In this document: in pieces, positions 9,146 to 20,444 of the stretch
How the letters are laid out: every line of letters starts with the position of its first letter
How positions within the stretch are numbered: the first letter of the stretch is position 1
NCBI GenBank assembly: GCA_036897095.1
Contig: JAYMSP010001053.1
Span: 1 to 36,885, forward strand
DNA length: 36,885 bases
Source of the DNA: Plantago elongata
Taxonomy: Eukaryota > Streptophyta > Magnoliopsida > Lamiales > Plantaginaceae
Direction of reading: 5' to 3'
The notes under the pieces: generated by a model
Databases searched by the model: none
The model's input: the letters and a program-made list of their open reading frames with translations, nothing else
Told to the model about the DNA's origin: nothing
Made by a program: the position numbers and the translations under genes

Positions 9146-11722
9146 ATGGCGTCTCCGAATTTCGACATCAAACCACTGGAAGGGAAGATATACTTCGGTC
9201 CGTGGAAGAAAAGAATGTGTGCTCTGTTAATGCAGCAGGGTGTGATCGATGCATTGACGGAAAGGTTCAAGGAAACCGTGTCTGCTGCGGATAAAAAAAT
9301 TCGATCATGAGCAAGGCTTACAGTTCTTTGTTATTAGGTTTGGGAGATAATGCTCTTATTGAAATTGGTGATCTTTCGACAACAAAAGCAATATGGGAGA
9401 AGCTAGAAGAATTGTATAACGACAAGTCTAATGCAAATAAAATCTTTGCTAAACAGAGGTTATTCACATTCAAGATGATTAAAGGAAAATCAATCATGAG
9501 TCAATTGGATTTGTTTAAGAAGATGGTTGCCCATCATGACAATCTGGAAACAGATGAGAAGAACAGGATGGTAAGTCAAGACAAGGCAATTATCTTGTTG
9601 AATTCACTCCCAAGATCTCTTGTCCCATTCAAGGATGCTTTGGTGTATGGGAGGCCAGAAGCATTGACAATGGAGACTATTGAGTCTGCATTACGATCAA
9701 GGGAGTTGGATCAGGAGGGAATTGCCCTAACATTCAGTACTGGAGAAGTCCTCATGGTGAAATAATATCAAAAGTTTCCACCAAAGAAGAAGACCAAAGT
9801 AAAGCTCAAAATAACAAGGAGCGACATGAAACAAGGAAGTGTGATTATTGCAAGAAGCGGGGGCACTTGAAGAAGGGTTGTATGAGTCTGAAAGTGCAGA
9901 AGGGAAAGGGTGTTGTGGGAACACCAAATACCAATCATGGTGCGGACATTACAAGTGCATCAGAGGCCTAAAACACTGCTGAAGCTCTTGTCACTGAGGT
10001 ACTTTCAGTCACTCAATATGGTAATTCAACTGAATGTGTTATGGATTCAGGTGCGTCGTTCTATATGACATATATCAAGGAATGATTTTCAACTTTCAAG
10101 CATATGAACTGTGGATCAGTTGCTCTTGGAGATGATAGACCATGTGCGATAACTGGTATGGGAACAGTGAGAATTGAGATGTTTGACGGAGTGGTAAGGG
10201 ATTAATTTGCTTAATGTGAGGTATGTGCCACACCTGAGAAGGAACTTGATAATGGACACTAAGAGAAACAAGTATGCAGATGGTAATGGTTCCTTCAGGT
10301 TTTATGGGGAGATACGGTAGTTATGCAAGCTCTAAAAAAGAGAGAATTGTATTATCTACAAGGGAAGGTTATAGAGAAGTTGGCAGCGTGCAGTGTCCTG
10401 GGAACACCCTGCAGTGCTATGACAACACAATTCTATGGCATAGAAGACTAGCACATGTTGGAGAGAAAGGTCTTATGAATTTATCTAAGAAGGGACTCTT
10501 AGATGGAGACAAAATACATAAGATGGAACTTTGTGAACTCTGTGTGTTGGGGAAGGCCAAGAAGAACAGTTATGGTGTTGGGAAACACACCACATAGAGC
10601 ATACTTGAGTATGTGCATGTAAATTTATGGGAACCGGCTAGAACCACCACTAGGAGTAGAGGAAGGTACTTTTTGTCCATCATTGATGATCTGTCAAGAA
10701 AGGTGTGGGTGTTTATATTGAAGTCTAAGGATGAGACCTTCATGAAATTCAAGGAATGGCTTATGGAGATGGAGAATCAAGCAAACAAGAGGCTCAAGGT
10801 GATCAGAACTGATAATGGGCTAGAATTCTTGTATAATGAATTCAATTCCTTCTGTGCAGAGAAGGGCATCTTGAGACACAAGTCAGTTCCGGGTAATACA
10901 CAACAGAATGAAGTAGTTGAGAGGATGAACAAAACTATCCTAGAAAGAGTGATGTGCATGCTTCTTGGATCAGGTTTATCAAAGAGCTTTTGGGGAGAGG
11001 CTGTGACAACTGCATCACATCTTATCAACTTATGCCCATCATCAGCTAGTGGTTTTATAACCCCTGAAGAAGTTTGGAAAGGATCTCATTCAGACTACTC
11101 ATACCTCAATGTATTTGGATGCTTAACTTATGTTCATGTTAATCAAGATAAATTGGAGGCTAGAACATTAAAGTGCTTGTTTCTTGGTTATCCAAAGAGA
11201 GTTAAGGGATACAAACTTTGGTGTTTAGAACCAAGGGTGAATAAATGCATCATCAGTAGGGATGTGACCTTCTATGAAGATGTGATGCTTTTATTGAAGA
11301 ATACTGACATTGTTGGGAGAACACTTAGTCAGGTGGATCCTATCGAAGAGGGTGTGCCATATACACTAAAGATGGATCGGATAAACTCTGATGTAGTGAT
11401 AACACCAGTTTTCGCAGACCATGGTGTACTGCCAACACCACATGCTGAATCTCCGAAAAATACTGACAGACATGATCAGGAGGAACCTGAATTGAACAAT
11501 CAGGTAGAGAGGCATGAGATTCGGAAGACAATTTCCCAGGCGACAGTGTGTGTACCCGGTTGGTATGGTGTCTTGGAAAGCGGTAGAAGACATCCGAAAG
11601 TGAAAGAATATCTTCGGGAAGAGGAAGATGGAGCTATTACTAAAGGTGAGATGTTTAAAAGATGTGGGATGATATCAAAAGGGACATGGATACACTGGAG
11701 AATGGTTTGGGAAAGCGGTTGA
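9146..11722 (+). pseudogene. Broken copia gag-protease-integrase reading
   Basis: Gag starts at ATG 9146 (MASPNFDIKPLEG) and shifts frame near 9307 into a UBN2-type gag body (LEELYNDKSNANKIF) that ends at a stop at 9765. A zinc knuckle CX2CX4HX4C (9840-9881) lies in a third frame. In that frame the protease motif DSGAS follows at 10044, then a stop TGA at 10083. The pre-integrase domain (LWHRRLAH...CELC, about 10430-10550) is in another frame and meets a TAG at 10595. The integrase core (YFLSIIDD, RTDNGLEF, ERMNK) then runs to 11722. The first integrase Asp, normally in a DLWGP block, is Asn here (VNLWEP), so the catalytic triad is damaged. No reverse transcriptase follows. Confidence 0.9.
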
Positions 11723-11938
11723 GCATGGATGATATGTTGAAACTGAAAATAAATCTACATACATGTTCGGGTGGAGACTATTACGGGATGTGTAATAGGA
11801 ACCGAAGTTAAATTCGATCTTGATAGAGTAGAGTCTGAGGTAAAACAACCTGAAAGAACAAGTTGCAGTGCTTTTATCAACACACATGGATGGTGTGGTA
11901 TACTAAGGTTACATTGATATGAAGCTAAGGTGGAGAAT

Positions 11939-12510
11939 TGTGAAGCTGGTTAACTTAATATCAAAGGAAATTAATGAAACATGGTATACTGAAAACACTG
12001 GAATAAGGATAAACGATGTGTGGTGTTAGAGTGTACTGGTGACACTTGAATATAACACTGGAGCTGTGTGGTGTGGTGACAACACTGAAGATACATGAGA
12101 CAGTTAGAAGTCGAATCTAACATGGATTCTTTTTACTTGGAGACAAAGTTTTCTTTTCTAGTTAGAATATAATTCTTTTGTGGTTAGAAAAAATGAATAT
12201 ATGTTGATTTTCTAGTATATATACACATGTAGGTACTAGAATAAATCATAAGAAACATATGCAAATATATTGAGATTTCTACAGAGAAACGCGGCGAGGA
12301 AGAGAAAACGGAGCTGAACAACTTGGTAGTTTGGATCGATTCCTTGTATACTGCGTTTTGGTTCTTGGTTAACTTTTGGTATTTTATGAATGTAGGCAAT
12401 TACCGAACCACATCAATCTTGTATTATGTGTTTATTTATCTTCTTGTGTTTATTTGTTGGTTGGTTTGGAGATTGTTGATTGCATTGGATTGATTTTTAT
12501 TGCTGGAATC
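11939..12510 (+). repeat. Right (3') LTR of the copia element
   Basis: It starts tgtgaagctggttaac and matches the left LTR through tgtggtgttagagYgtactg, cttggtagtttggatcgat and gtatactgcgttttgg. It carries about 21 extra bases near 12104-12125 (around agttagaagtcgaatc) relative to the left copy. The many substitutions point to an old insertion. Confidence 0.85.
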
Positions 12511-12520
12511 TAAAAGTGGG

Positions 12521-13440
12521 ACAACCAGCAGTTCTTCGTTTTGGATGAAAATGTATAGTGTTGAGCAACACTAACATCATAATGCACCTGAAATCATGAC
12601 TTTAGAGTGACCCATACTTGGGAGTTTGACATTTAACTTGGTTTTAAAGAAAATTAAGTGGAATATATCAGAATGAAAATTTTCAAACATGACACCGGAG
12701 TCACAGGGGGTTCCCCTGGGTGCAGAATTCAGGATTGAAGAGCTAGACCGTGCTTCGGACTTTTCAAATTACAAGTTATAACGAATTAAGATCATATAAT
12801 TAGCGTTGAACCAGGCCCGAAAATGCCATATAGAGTTATAGACCTTCATTCCAAAGCATCAGAATTCAAACATCACATTTCACCCCCGTATTAAAAAAAA
12901 AAAAAAAAAAGAAAAAATGAAATTACAATCCAGTAATAAATTTAAGCTTCATGTGCATAATCCATCACCAGATTTGGTTCTGAGTTTTGTATTAGATTTG
13001 GGTTTAACGCTGGGCTAGATTCATGGAAGTATTGGACCAAAAATCAAGCACCAAGATGAAATGGGGGAAATTTTTGTCACAAGTTGACAAGTTGGAATTC
13101 TAGTTTCAATTAAATAACTATTAAAAAAAATTATATCATAAAGTATAAATATATAATTTTCATATTAAATTAAATTAAATAGAGTTGAACTAAATTGGAT
13201 GCAATTTCTGTTGAAGATAACAAAGTCTTATTATTAATTTAATGTATAAGTTACTGAAATTCTTATGAAATTCATGATTTTCAAAAGATAGTTCACTTAA
13301 GATATATCAGACTGCAAGTCTCATAAGATACGCTTTTATAGAAAGAATAAAAGAGACGGTCAAATATCACATGACAATATAAATTAAAACATTATAAATT
13401 TTACTAAGAACATCTAAACATAACCAAATTATACTACATA
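12521..13440. other. Intergenic DNA with a GC-rich palindrome and an A-tract
   Basis: No gene is visible. The near-palindrome cagggggttcccctg lies at about 12706-12720 and an A-run at about 12893-12910. The segment 12530-12880 is more complex in composition than its surroundings and may be an old retroelement fragment, but no domain could be read. Confidence 0.4.
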
Positions 13441-13441
13441 G

Positions 13442-13670
13442 TACTTCATCCGTCCCATTAATAATGAAACAATTTAGTTTTGTACGTTTTTTAAGAAAAA
13501 TATGTGGTATGTGATTAAGAATGTGTTTGAGATAAAAAAAAGTATATGTAGGTTCAATAATGTGTGGTTAAGAATGAATTGTATTATGCAGTTTATTTTT
13601 ATAAATAATTAATTATTTTATTTTAATGGACGTCGAAAATAAAAACATATTTTACTTTTACTAGTAGTAA
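13442..13670. mobile_element. Possible degraded Stowaway-like MITE
   Basis: The left edge tacttcatccgtcccattaa resembles the ctccctccgtccc end of plant Stowaway elements. It is followed by the usual type of inner sequence (gtttgagataaa, atgtgtggttaagaatg). A matching right end is not clear, although ggacgtcg at about 13628 may be a remnant. Confidence 0.35.
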
Positions 13671-13860
13671 ACTACGTGGCACAAGTTTTACTCATGATTC
13701 ATATTCCAAACCATGACTACATATATAGCGAAATCTAGTTCGTTAAATGTTGAAACTGATCCACGTGATCTTTCTCACTCTCTGGCCATAAGAAATATAA
13801 CGTAAAATATACCGAGAATATTGAAAATATAAAATTTACATATCAACCGAAGAATTTACA

Positions 13861-14190
13861 GTATTATATGCTTGAAATGTAAGATAGATTACTAACCACA
13901 GAGATAACTTCCAGTCCTGAACCCAGCATAGTACGTCCGACGACCTCTACTCCAACTATCGGGAACCATGCGGCAAAGATGGCCCCGAGAATCAACATGC
14001 AAGACTGAAAATTAGAGTCCCCGCATCCCGCACCATTCGATCGTGACCCATATAAAGAAACCTGCCACGGTAGCATAAATGGGCACGATCGACATATGTA
14101 CAAGAAGCATTCACAACTGAAATGCCGGACAAGTGTAATTCTGGGGTGATAGCTTCCCCTCGCGGTATAATCTATGCGATATACGTACAA
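13861..14190 (-). other. GC-richer segment of unknown origin
   Basis: This 330-bp segment is clearly less AT-rich than its flanks. On the minus strand it reads open for 108 codons, including a hydrophobic run (LILGAIFAAWFPIVGVEVV) that would fit a membrane segment. Neighbouring frames also give short protein-like strings with stops. I recognise no family. It may be an old fragment of a gene or element. Confidence 0.25.
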
Positions 14191-14232
14191 GAAATATCAA
14201 GAGGGTATCCACCCAACTACAAAAGTAATAAC

Positions 14233-14233
<1 letters not shown>

Positions 14234-14263
<30 letters not shown>

Positions 14264-14281
14264 TATTATTATTATTATTAT
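14234..14281. repeat. (TTA)n microsatellite
   Basis: About 16 TTA units are visible, with one imperfection near 14262. Confidence 0.95.
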
Positions 14282-14684
14282 ACAAAATTTATAAAATTTA
14301 CACAAAATTCAAATATAAACCTTCTAAAATAACAGATGAATAGTAAATTTGCACTAAAAATGCATAAGAAATGTTACGTAAAATGCATTGTAAATATTGA
14401 AAATGTACATAAAATTATGAAGTGCACTATATATATTATTAAATGCAATATAATAAGCAAGTTATGGCAGGTGGGGAACTCGATTTTAAGAGTTAATTTC
14501 GCCCAATTTTGTTAAATTCCAACACAAATCTGGAAATAACATTAGAAATTTAATTTAACTTATGAAGATCCGCCTGCTAGTTATAATAAATAATAAAAAT
14601 AAAGTGATTTTGAATTGATATCATCTTTTAATTCCCTATATTAATAAATAAGCGTGTGGGTGCGTGTCACCCTGTTCCAAAATA

Positions 14685-14820
14685 CTTTCATCTTTTTCTT
14701 TCCCTTATTCACAAAATTTAATCCTCTTTTATCTCTTCTTCAATAACTCTACCCCCATCTCGATCCACCACACCGGCGAAAATATCCCAGGCAAGTGAGT
14801 TAGATTAGCTTCCAACGCAT
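14685..14820 (+). other. Pyrimidine-rich leader-like sequence
   Basis: A CT-rich run (catctttttctttccctta and tcctcttttatctcttc) is followed by C/A-rich sequence and gcaagtgagt, which could be a donor site. It looks like a plant 5' untranslated exon, but no start codon with a good frame follows before a copia fragment begins. It is suggestive only. Confidence 0.25.
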
Positions 14821-14879
14821 CATCAATTATATCATGATTATTAAGTTGATGGCTATGTTGTTTATTATAGTACTTCAGA

Positions 14880-15360
14880 TTCATCTGAGTCCTAACTCTA
14901 TTCTACTTAGTTGTATTATAGCTAGTAGTTGTAGTTTAGTTATAGTTAGTACTTGTATCTAATTAGGATTGTAATTATCTTGTACTTGTAATATCTTTAT
15001 CTATACATACATGATCAGCTAATACAATTTAATGTGTGGATTGAAATTATCTTTCTCCATATGGTATCATACGCCATTCATAGTTAAATTCCAATCCCTT
15101 ATCCATACAGTTCACGTCCTTCTTCCTCATAACAGTCAACAATTTCCAAGAAATCCTGTTCTTCGCATCCTGTCCATCAATCGATCAACATGGCCGCTTA
15201 TTCCTCGACTTCAACTGTTGATTCTGTTGTCGACTATGGCGCTGCCTTCTCCGGTATGGCGCACCTCGTCACCACCGAGCTGAATTCTGAGAATTTTGTC
15301 AACTTGCACAACCAAATTTACCCACTCGTTACTCATGAGTGGGTTTTATACCTCCTCATC
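14880..15360 (+). mobile_element. Copia fragment: LTR end, primer site and start of gag
   Basis: LTR-like DNA ends about 15059 and is followed by tggtatcata at 15062, close to the tggtatcagagc primer-binding site complementary to initiator tRNA-Met. A leader then leads to ATG at 15189, which opens MAAYSSTSTVDSVVDYGAAF and then TTELNSENFVNLHNQIYPL. This resembles the start of copia gag, where the phrase is normally L(N/D)xxNFxxWxxQ. The frame stops at 15361 and nothing downstream is copia-like, so only the left part of an element remains. Confidence 0.65.
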
Positions 15361-15435
15361 TAGTTTTTTAGTTTAATATTTATTGTTTTATTATAGTCTT
15401 TTTTTACTTTTTTTGTTCTTTTGTGGATTTTAAAG

Positions 15436-15744
15436 GTACTAGGCGGAAATACATCAATTGAAGGTAAACATAGTGTATTTTATGCACACGTGAAGGATAT
15501 GGAAGATCCAATGCCTTGTATAGTTGTTAGAAGTGAAGTGGTGAAGTCGAAATACTGAAAAGCAGAGTTGAAATAAACAAAATCGAATAAAATGTATAAA
15601 AATAAGCCACAATGACATTTTCTTAATTTCAGAAAGTCGGACGACGACGCCATATGCACTGACAGTGTCGTGGTGAAAACCAACATAGAACATCTCCCTA
15701 GTTGGTTTTGGTTAGGATACACTAGTATAGACTATAGATATTAA
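15436..15744 (+). pseudogene. Two coding-like segments, unrecognised
   Basis: Frame 15436-15558 encodes about 40 residues with a natural protein look (GGNTSIEGKHSVFYAHVKD, then MPCIVVRSEVV). Frame 15634-15744, just after an AG acceptor (tcttaatttcag), encodes about 36 more (KSDDDAICTDSVVVKTNIEH, then LPSWFWLGYTS). Both are open in otherwise stop-rich DNA but lack a start codon and end in stops. The family is not recognised. They could be exons of a broken gene or fragments captured by a transposon. Confidence 0.25.
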
Positions 15745-16035
15745 AATAAATTTCAATGATCTGTAGAGGTAATTACGCAATCGATTTCCCACCATATCTA
15801 CCACTCCCATAACCGGGCTGGGCCTGTATTGACAACAAGTAACAGATCTTCTTGCTTTTCGTTCTTTAGTCATATGGAAAAAGTCCATAAACAAGATCTA
15901 AAAGCAAACGCATCTTCAATTTATATATCACATCATCTACGTACTTTTGACATGGACACGTTATCTACTTTTAATTATCAATCATTATTAATCGGAATAA
16001 CTATTTTTCCTATATCTATTCATTCATCATTCTTC

Positions 16036-16082
16036 TATGTATGTATGTATGTATGTATGTATGTATATATATATATATATAT
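16036..16082. repeat. (TATG)n-(TA)n microsatellite inside an LTR
   Basis: About seven TATG units run into about nine TA units. The other LTR of the same element has only tatgtatg at this place, so the repeat expanded after insertion. Confidence 0.9.
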
Positions 16083-17064
16083 AGGTATGTAAAACTAGAT
16101 ATAATAAAGAATTCTAATTTAATAATATTTCTACGTACTAATATTAAAGAGTTATAATCTAATTATATTTCTAACACTCCCCCTCAATCGAACGGGAGTT
16201 TGATGAACGTTGAGAATGTCCTGAAAAGCGTGGAAGTCCTTTGGTGAAAAATCGACACATAGGTAAGAATCAACAGATTTCATCAATAACGTTTTACGTT
16301 GATGTTGTACAAGAGCAGGCGAGGCAAAAGGTATGAACGAACGATGGACGATACCATGGGTAGTTGGTTATGGGTACGAGGACTCAAATATTGTACTCTA
16401 CTCCAGTGAGGTGCTCGAGTCTGCATGAGTCAGGTGGAAGAAGTTCACCCAGAGCAGACATAGAGAGACATCCAAAATAGGAGAGAATATAAGACCATAC
16501 AAAGGTGAAAAAAGAAGTATCAACAAGTGATCACATATAGATAGTCTTGAGTAGGCAGAGAGGGGTCAATATGTGACCTCAATAGTCCAAAATACAGCGG
16601 AGCAAGAGCTTCAGACATCTAGCTCGAACGATTGGAGATGGAGAAAAAACTCGCGAACTCTAACACAAAAGGAGCTTTGGACTAGGAAGCTGTGTGGAAT
16701 GGCCTGGTGGTGGCGCGTCAGGTTGATCTGGGAATGAGGAGAACCTTTTGATCAAGACGTGCGACTTCGAGAGCTTAATCTGATCTCATAACGGAGCGGA
16801 GACAGTTGCTCGAGAAAATTGATGACGCGTGGAGAAAACGCACTAGTAGACTGTAGGAGAAGAAACAACTCAACTGCATAAGAAGAAGAGAAATCCACTA
16901 CGTAATCAAAAGAAGAAGACCTGGCCGGAGAATTGTCCGTCGGACAATAGGGCGATCGACGACCGCGAGCAATTGCAGAGGCGGTCGATGAAGATCAAAC
17001 AGACTGGGACGATCATTGGACAGGAGAACGACGATTGTGAGCAATTGCAGGAGAATAGAGGAAA

Positions 17065-17287
17065 GTTCGATAAATTAAAGAAAATTGTTCGAACATGAGA
17101 GGGGATCGACAACAGTGGGTTCTTCGATCAAATGAGAAGTTCGACAGATTGAAGACAATTGTTTGAACATGGAAGGGGGATCGACAACAGTGGGTTGTTC
17201 GATCAGAGGAGAAGTTCGACAGATTAAAGAAAATTATTCGAACATGGATGGAGATCAACAACAGTGGGTTGTTTGATTAGAGAAGAA
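17065..17287. repeat. Three tandem copies of a 74-75-bp unit
   Basis: Units start at 17065, 17139 and 17214 with gttcgaYaRattRaaga, continue through ttcgaacatg and end in gatcgacaacagtgggtt and a purine-rich tail. They lie inside the minus-strand retroelement, close to its 5' end. Confidence 0.85.
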
Positions 17288-17723
17288 AATCAATGCAGTT
17301 GAATCGATCTTGAGAAAGAAGAGAAAATTGATTCAGTGGAAATCGATTACAGGAGGATCGTATATTGAACGTGAGGTTTTGTATATGGGAGAATATATTG
17401 AACTTGAAGTTTTGTATACGGGAGTTCTGCAGCGTAAGAAAAAGATGCGCATGAGTGCTTGAGGGATAAGGAGAAAAGGGAGAAAAGAGATAAGGACAAT
17501 CAGATTTATTGCATTGAGGGAAAAGATGAGAGGCAGGACCAATGCTCGTTGGAGACTTACATGGCTCTGATACCATAAAAGAACTATTTTCCCTATCTCC
17601 CCTCATTCATCAATCTTTTATATGTATGCAGGTATGTATAGCTAGATATAATAAGGAATTCTAATTCAATAATACTTCGATGTACTAATATTAAAAAGTC
17701 CTAATCTAATTATACTTCTAACA

Positions 17724-18367
17724 TGATTCGGTGGAACCACTCACATACATACATACATAAACTTCTCGCATTTAGTGTTGAGCAGAATATATCATTAATC
17801 AAGCTTTGATAGTGTTTGCATTTGATTATCAGACAACTTTGTTAAGTTCGAGTTTGTGATGAATGGGCTTCAATTTTAGTGGAGTTCCATCTAGCTTATT
17901 ATTCACAATTAAAGCTTGATTCATGCAATATTAATATTGGAATTTTTTATGGATTGTTAATTTCATGTGTAGAACAACTCCTTAAGTCCCTTTCTTATAA
18001 TTAATAATATGAAGCAGTACTGATGTTTAACCTAACTTTTAGTTTTGGGTCAATTTTATGTGGTAGGGGTGCTAGTAAAACATCTAATCCGTGTAGTCGA
18101 ATTTGTCAAATGTTAAATTGTTTAAATATATTGAGACGGACATAAATGAAACACATAAAATGTATCGGTATAACAAAATATTAGTGATGTTAAGTGGCAT
18201 TGTATATTCTTTCCAAACACTCAAGCAATCTCTTCAAATTAATTATGATTACTACCTTTTACTTTTTCACATACAATGTCGATCACACTAGCAACACCTT
18301 ATAAAGTTATAAACACAACCAATTAAAGCTCAGATTTCAGAGAAACATTTTTGCAAAGAGATAAGAA
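17724..18367. other. Upstream flank of the first epoxide hydrolase gene
   Basis: No gene is seen. The sequence is AT-rich, with a short (ACAT)n run at about 17743-17758. The phrase cttataaagttataaac at 18298-18314 could hold the TATA element for the start codon at 18368. Confidence 0.4.
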
Positions 18368-20444
18368 ATGGAAGGTAAAATAGAGCACAAAACACTGAGC
18401 ATAAATGGGCTGAGCATGCACGTAGCCGAAACCGGCAAAGGCCCAACGATCCTGTTCCTCCATGGGTTCCCAGAATGCTGGTACTCCTGGCGCCACCAGA
18501 TGAGTTTCTTTGCCAGCCGGGGGTACCGTGCAGTAGCTCCGGACCTCCGGGGGTATGCTGACACGACTGGTGCCCCTGTAGACGATCCATCTAGGTTTAC
18601 CATGCCTCAGGTGGCAGGTGACATGGTTTTGTTGATTGATGCTGTGGCAGGAGAGGACGGGAAGGTTTTCGTGGTGGCACACGATTGGGGCGCGATGGTG
18701 GCGTGGAGCTTGTGCTTGTATAGGCCGGACAAGGTGAAGGCGCTGGTGAGCATTAGTGTGGCTTTTTCGAAGAGGAACCCTAGTCGGAAACCGATCGAGA
18801 CGCTACGTGCTGTTTTTGGGGAGGATTACTATATCATCAGATTCCAGGTATTTCTATATAAAGAACATCATCCATACTTCGCCTGGTTTAGTGATGATCT
18901 TCCATGATTTTGACTGTTTGTTATAGAATTAGCACAAAAAAAAATTAATTCGAATTGAAAAAATTCAACTGAAATTCTATGTCAATCAGCCAGTGTAAGA
19001 TTGTTTAGGCATGAGACACCCATATTGGTTAGTTAGTTGAATTATATAAAGTAGATAATTTAATAAACTAAAAAATTATTACTGAGACGGAGGAATTACC
19101 AGCTGTTAAGTAAAAAAATTTAATAATCAAAGGAGTTAGGTCTTATGTACTAGGTGGTCCTAAAGGTTCATGTTTTTAACCGGATCTACAAGAAATGATG
19201 TGTTCCGAACTCCGAAGACCCTTTTATAAACTTTGATGAACTTTATTCTCAGTACATTTGAATTGCAAGAATTGCATAGCTTGATTAGTGAAATTATATA
19301 TGCCTATGTATATAAACTTATAAAGTAACTGATTCTACGAGTTAACTCGAACTTGAAAAATCTTGTCTAGCTAGCATGGTTGCAATATGGATTACATTGA
19401 ATAATAGATGAAGTTATGATAATGATCAATTCATTTCACACAATTAAACTGCATCGATATATAAGACTATTAAAGCTACGTTTCCTAATGAATTCTTGAC
19501 ACATAATAATAAACTTGTTCAAAACCAAAAACTAAGTTAAGTAATTTGGTTTGAAAAACCAGCAGAACTAACTTATCAACTATATACAGTATTGCTAAGT
19601 TTATAACAAAAATTAGATGATTACTTTCACATGATCATCAATGCATAAACTTAATTTTGCTCTAAAGGAAATTGTACTCAATGAAGCTGATTCTGAATCT
19701 GTGTACTCCAGGAACCAGGAAAGATCGAAAGTGAGTTTGCAGATATAGGCACCAAGACAGTGTTAAGCCGGGTTCTGTCATACCACGAACCTGCTCCTCT
19801 CCACCTCCCGGAAGGGAAGCCATTCCCGGATACTCCAATCTCTCTACCATCGTGGCTATCCGAAGAAAATCTTGATTACTATACGGAGAAGTATGAGGCC
19901 TCTGGATTCACCGGGGCCTTGAACTATTATCGTGCCCTTGACAAGTAAGCTCTCATACATTTCCATTCAATTCATAATAATAGATATAGACAGAATGCAG
20001 TTTTGTTAGTAGCAGAGTAAAAGTACCATGGACAACAACAATTAACTCACTTGTGATATTGCAGTTTAGCAAAAATTGCTCTGTCTATGTAAATTCCCTT
20101 CATTCATCAAGTGTTACAAACTTGCAATGTCAAATAATAACATTTGTTCTGTTCCAATCCTGTGTTGAAGAAACTGGGAAGTCACAGCAGCATGGACTGG
20201 GGCTCAAGTTATGGTGCCAGTGAAGTTCATTGTGGGTGACATGGACCTGACCTACAATGCTCCGGGGGCTAAGGACTATTTACACAAAGGCGGTATGAAG
20301 AAGGACGTGCCAATGTTGAAGGAAGTAGTTGTATTGGAAGGGGTTGGTCACTTTGCGCACGAAGAGAAACCTGATGAAGTTAATGCACACATCCTCGACT
20401 TCTTTAAGAAAAGTTCGACTTCATCGTTCTGTACAGTATTTTGA
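18368..20444 (+). CDS. Soluble epoxide hydrolase (EH1), alpha/beta-hydrolase fold, 328 aa
   Basis: Three exons, 18368-18847, 19712-19944 and 20171-20444, join in frame to 328 residues. The enzyme class hydrolyses epoxides, in plants mainly epoxy fatty acids, to diols, and acts in the cytosol or peroxisome. Visible family marks are oxyanion motif HGFP (residues 32-35), nucleophile D106 in HDWG, lid tyrosine Y155 five residues before the exon 1 end, a second lid Tyr in GALNYYRALD, the charge-relay Asp in GDMDLTY and the His in GVGHF. Intron positions match the other two copies here. The C-terminus carries about ten extra residues (SSTSSFCTVF) and the usual GYGD is GYAD. Only this copy is on the plus strand. 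All catalytic residues are present, so it is probably active. Confidence 0.95.

Larger units (their letters stand above)
8534..12515 (+). mobile_element. Decayed Ty1/copia retrotransposon lacking reverse transcriptase
   Basis: Two diverged direct LTRs (from 8534 and from 11939, both starting tgtgaagctgg) enclose gag, a zinc knuckle, a protease motif and an integrase, all in the plus direction. A purine tract, aaggtggag, stands just before the right LTR. The sequence gtggg before the left LTR (8529-8533) and at 12516-12520 may be the target duplication. Only about 216 bp separate the end of the integrase reading from the right LTR, so the reverse transcriptase and RNase H that normally follow integrase in copia elements are deleted. 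Frameshifts and stops add to the decay, so the copy is non-autonomous and dead. Confidence 0.9.
15992..17723 (-). mobile_element. Short-LTR non-autonomous copia-like retroelement
   Basis: Read on the minus strand, a 148-bp LTR (17723 to 17576) starts tgttagaagtataatt and is followed by tggtatcagagcca (17575-17562), a textbook initiator-tRNA-Met primer site. The matching 3' LTR lies at 16176-15992, preceded by the polypurine tract attgagggggag (16188-16177). The left LTR is longer because it holds a TATG/TA microsatellite. Just inside the 3' LTR the reading ...SPKDFHAFQDILN... recalls the end of a copia RNase H region, but no gag, integrase or reverse transcriptase can be read. Short LTRs with a small internal region fit a non-autonomous derivative of TRIM or similar type. 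Confidence 0.8.

Noticed and set aside
17277..17606. 109-codon minus-strand open frame
   Set aside because: It spans the primer-binding site and the start of the internal region of the short-LTR element and has no gag-like domain.
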